Shown piece after piece: positions 13,687 through 15,256 of a DNA stretch of 15,256 bases. The position numbers and the translations under genes are program-made. The DNA lies in contig CAZLXG010000053.1 in assembly GCA_964563585.1 (NCBI GenBank), forward strand, positions 1 through 15,256, given 5' to 3'. The notes under the pieces were generated by a model. It was given only the letters and a program-made list of their open reading frames with translations. It searched no databases and was not told where the DNA came from. Source of the stretch: CAZLXG01 sp964563585 (GTDB lineage: Bacteria > Bacteroidota > Bacteroidia > Flavobacteriales > Flavobacteriaceae). Within the stretch, counting starts at the first letter, position 1. Every line of letters begins with the position of its first letter.

Positions 13687-14853
13687 ATGAGTAGTATGTA
13701 CTTTACAGAAGAGCATCAGCTTTTTAGAAAAAGTTTACAAGATTTTTTAAAAAAAGAAGTTGTTCCACATATTGATAAATGGGAAAAATACGGAACTATT
13801 GAACGCTTCATTTGGAAAAAATTTGGCAATATGGGTTTCTTTGGTATTAACTATCCGGAAGCTTATGGAGGATTAAATCTAGACCTTATATATACAGTAA
13901 TACTGCTTGAAGAACTTCAAAAAATAAATTCAGGTGGTTTTGCAGCAGCAATTTGGGCACATTGTTATTTAGCAATGACACATCTTAATAAAGAAGGAAA
14001 CCACGAAATAAAAGAAAAGTATTTAGCGCCAAGTATTTCGGGCGATAAAATAGGATGTCTTTGTGTTACCGAACCCTTTGGAGGTAGCGATGTTGCGGGT
14101 ATGCGAACAACGGCAGTTAAAGAAGGAGATAATTATATAATAAACGGCTCAAAAACCTTTATAACAAATGGTGTGTTTTGCGATTATATGATTGTGGCAG
14201 CAAAAACAAATCCAGAATTAGGGAATAAAGGCATAAGTATATTTGTTATAGATAAAGATACAGCAGGAGTTTCTGCTACAAAATTAGATAAATTGGGTTG
14301 GAGAGCGTCCGACACTGCCGAAATTGCTTTCGATAATGTCAAGATTCCAGCAACCAATTTAATGGGCGAAGAAAACCAAGGATTCCCATACATTATGCAA
14401 CACTTTTCGTTAGAGCGATTAGTAATGGGCGTAAATGCACATGCACGTGCAGAATATGCTTTAGAATATGCATTGCAATATATGTCCGAACGTCAAGCAT
14501 TTGGAAGGTCAATCGATAAATTTCAAGCTTTAAGACACACCATTGCCGAATTATATGCCGATATGGAAATCTGTAAAGAGTTCAATTATTCGGTAGCTTA
14601 CCGATTAAATAAAGGCGAGTATGTGGTAAAAGAAGCCACCATATCGAAATTAAAGTCAACTAAAATGGCAGATGAGGTTATTTACCAATGTCTGCAATTT
14701 TTAGGTGGCTACGGTTATATGGAAGATTACCCAATGGCAAGACTTTTACGCGATAGCAGGCTAGGGCCAATTGGTGGCGGTACTTCCGAAATCTTAAGAG
14801 AGATTATTGCAAAAATTGTTATAGATAAAAAAGAATACAAGCCAGCAACTTAA
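13687..14853 (+). CDS. Acyl-CoA dehydrogenase
   Basis: FAD enzyme that forms the 2,3-double bond of acyl-CoA in beta-oxidation or amino-acid breakdown. It is 388 aa, typical length. Visible: FTEEHQLFRKSLQDFL (6-21), the FAD/substrate stretch CVTEPFGGSDVAGMRTTA (126-143), ERQAFGRSIDKFQ (268-280), LGGYGYMEDYP (339-349) and RLLRDSRLGPIGGGTSEI (352-369). The usual catalytic Glu in the YEGT motif is Gly here (GGGT, 363-366); a Glu in SLERLVMG (E243) occupies the position used by isovaleryl-CoA and long-chain dehydrogenases, so E243 is the likely base. Start may be residue 1 or Met4 (13696). Chain-length preference cannot be read from the sequence. Confidence 0.95.
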   Translation: MSSMYFTEEHQLFRKSLQDFLKKEVVPHIDKWEKYGTIERFIWKKFGNMGFFGINYPEAYGGLNLDLIYTVILLEELQKINSGGFAAAIWAHCYLAMTHLNKEGNHEIKEKYLAPSISGDKIGCLCVTEPFGGSDVAGMRTTAVKEGDNYIINGSKTFITNGVFCDYMIVAAKTNPELGNKGISIFVIDKDTAGVSATKLDKLGWRASDTAEIAFDNVKIPATNLMGEENQGFPYIMQHFSLERLVMGVNAHARAEYALEYALQYMSERQAFGRSIDKFQALRHTIAELYADMEICKEFNYSVAYRLNKGEYVVKEATISKLKSTKMADEVIYQCLQFLGGYGYMEDYPMARLLRDSRLGPIGGGTSEILREIIAKIVIDKKEYKPAT

Positions 14854-14868
14854 ATAATTAGTAGTTGG

Positions 14869-15013
14869 GCGTTACCTTTCAGGTCAGGCTTTCCGCTATA
14901 TCTTTTTAAAACGTCATTGCGAGGAGTAAGCGACGTCGCAATCTGTTGTTTTTAAAACTTAATCAAATTTTTACTTATTCTTTTAAAAAGGATGCCGCAT
15001 CAATCCTTAACGC
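14869..15013. repeat. Composite inverted-repeat element with inner REP-like palindrome
   Basis: The element ends in complementary GCGTTA (14869-14874) and TAACGC (15008-15013). Further in, CTTTTTAAAA (14902-14911) pairs perfectly with TTTTAAAAAG (14981-14990). Between them sits a GC-richer palindrome, ATTGCGA (14916-14922) with TCGCAAT (14936-14942). Words such as GGTCAGGCTTTCCGCTATAT and TGCGAGGAGTAAGCGACG resemble dispersed intergenic repeats I associate with Flavobacteriia, though I cannot verify this. No ORF. It lies 16 bases past the acyl-CoA dehydrogenase stop and probably ends that transcript. Confidence 0.65.
14916..14942. repeat. REP-like palindrome
   Basis: ATTGCGA and TCGCAAT, a perfect 7-bp dyad with a 13-base loop rich in G and A. 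It is markedly more GC-rich than its surroundings, typical of dispersed palindromic elements that are mobilised by REP-associated transposases elsewhere; no such gene is visible here. Confidence 0.55.
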
Positions 15014-15178
15014 AAAAAAAAATACAGGAAATTTTGGATGTTCGTTTAAAGACGTTTAGTATATGAAAAGTAGGCGATTTGGAAGCGCTAAACTTTCAAT
15101 TTATAACTAATGTCAGTTTACAATACTCACTTTAATTCAAGTATATAAATCGCTATTTTTTATATATGTTGTTGTCTG
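15014..15178. other. AT-rich intergenic DNA
   Basis: Between the composite repeat and the right-edge gene I see no credible ORF. There is an A-run at 15014-15021 and a weak A/T-only dyad around 15142-15167 (TATATAAA with TTTATATA), which could serve as a weak terminator for the - strand gene. Confidence 0.4.
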
Positions 15179-15256
15179 TCAGTTTTTTATGTTAATTTTA
15201 ATCAATTCACTATAGAAATTATCTAAAAAATCTTGTTGCTTTATATCATCACTAAA
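15179..15256 (-). CDS. C-terminal fragment of an unidentified protein (cut by window edge)
   Basis: A - strand frame is open from the right edge to a TGA at 15179-15181, giving the last 25 residues, FSDDIKQQDFLDNFYSELIK and INIKN. The other two - strand frames close within five codons. The tail is amphipathic and acidic then basic, plausible for a soluble protein. It would converge with the acyl-CoA dehydrogenase gene across the composite repeat. Too short to name. Confidence 0.4.
   Translation of the reverse strand, partial: FSDDIKQQDFLDNFYSELIKINIKN

Overview
The window reads as a chromosomal segment of a low-GC Flavobacteriaceae member (phylum Bacteroidota). Evidence: the gene families and their order (birA beside rsfS-ftsH-LUD-cdsA-psd-ACBP; pyrE-SRPBCC; NUDIX-DUF2851-PspC-K+ channel), very AT-rich coding sequence, no obvious Shine-Dalgarno sites before most starts, and promoter-like TAnnTTTG boxes of the Bacteroidota type. 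Most of it is ordinary core genome; the two ends look like accessory or repeat-bearing DNA.

Layout. (1) Bases 1 to about 1015 are an accessory flank on the + strand: the tail of an unidentified gene, a 350-base gene-poor stretch with two degenerate collinear repeat copies and nested inverted repeats, a possible 46-aa ORF, a 106-aa protein of unknown function and a clear intrinsic terminator. (2) 1108-5844 (- strand) is a compact membrane-homeostasis operon, transcribed rsfS, ftsH, LUD-domain gene, cdsA, psd, acyl-CoA-binding protein. The last four genes abut or overlap. A 17-bp inverted repeat and a TATATTTG box sit between ftsH and the LUD gene and may split the operon. (3) birA (+, 5937-6665) runs divergently from rsfS and collides tail to tail with the pyrE-SRPBCC pair (-, 6662-7730), with overlapping stop codons. 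(4) 7860-14853 (+) holds NUDIX hydrolase, DUF2851, PspC, a two-TM K+ channel with RCK domain, a Na+/alanine-type symporter, a membrane-anchored helix-hairpin-helix protein and an acyl-CoA dehydrogenase. (5) 14854-15178 holds a composite inverted repeat with an inner REP-like palindrome, followed by the probable C-terminus of a - strand gene running off the right edge.

Functionally, the left operon joins ribosome hibernation (RsfS), membrane proteolysis (FtsH) and phosphatidylethanolamine synthesis (CdsA supplies CDP-diacylglycerol, Psd performs the last decarboxylation) with an acyl-CoA carrier. I found no phage, IS, CRISPR, tRNA or rRNA signal, and no convincing new defence or mobile system. 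The best leads are the unexplained left flank, the LUD and ACBP partners of the phospholipid operon, the DUF2851 protein with nuclease-like motifs, and the structured intergenic repeats.
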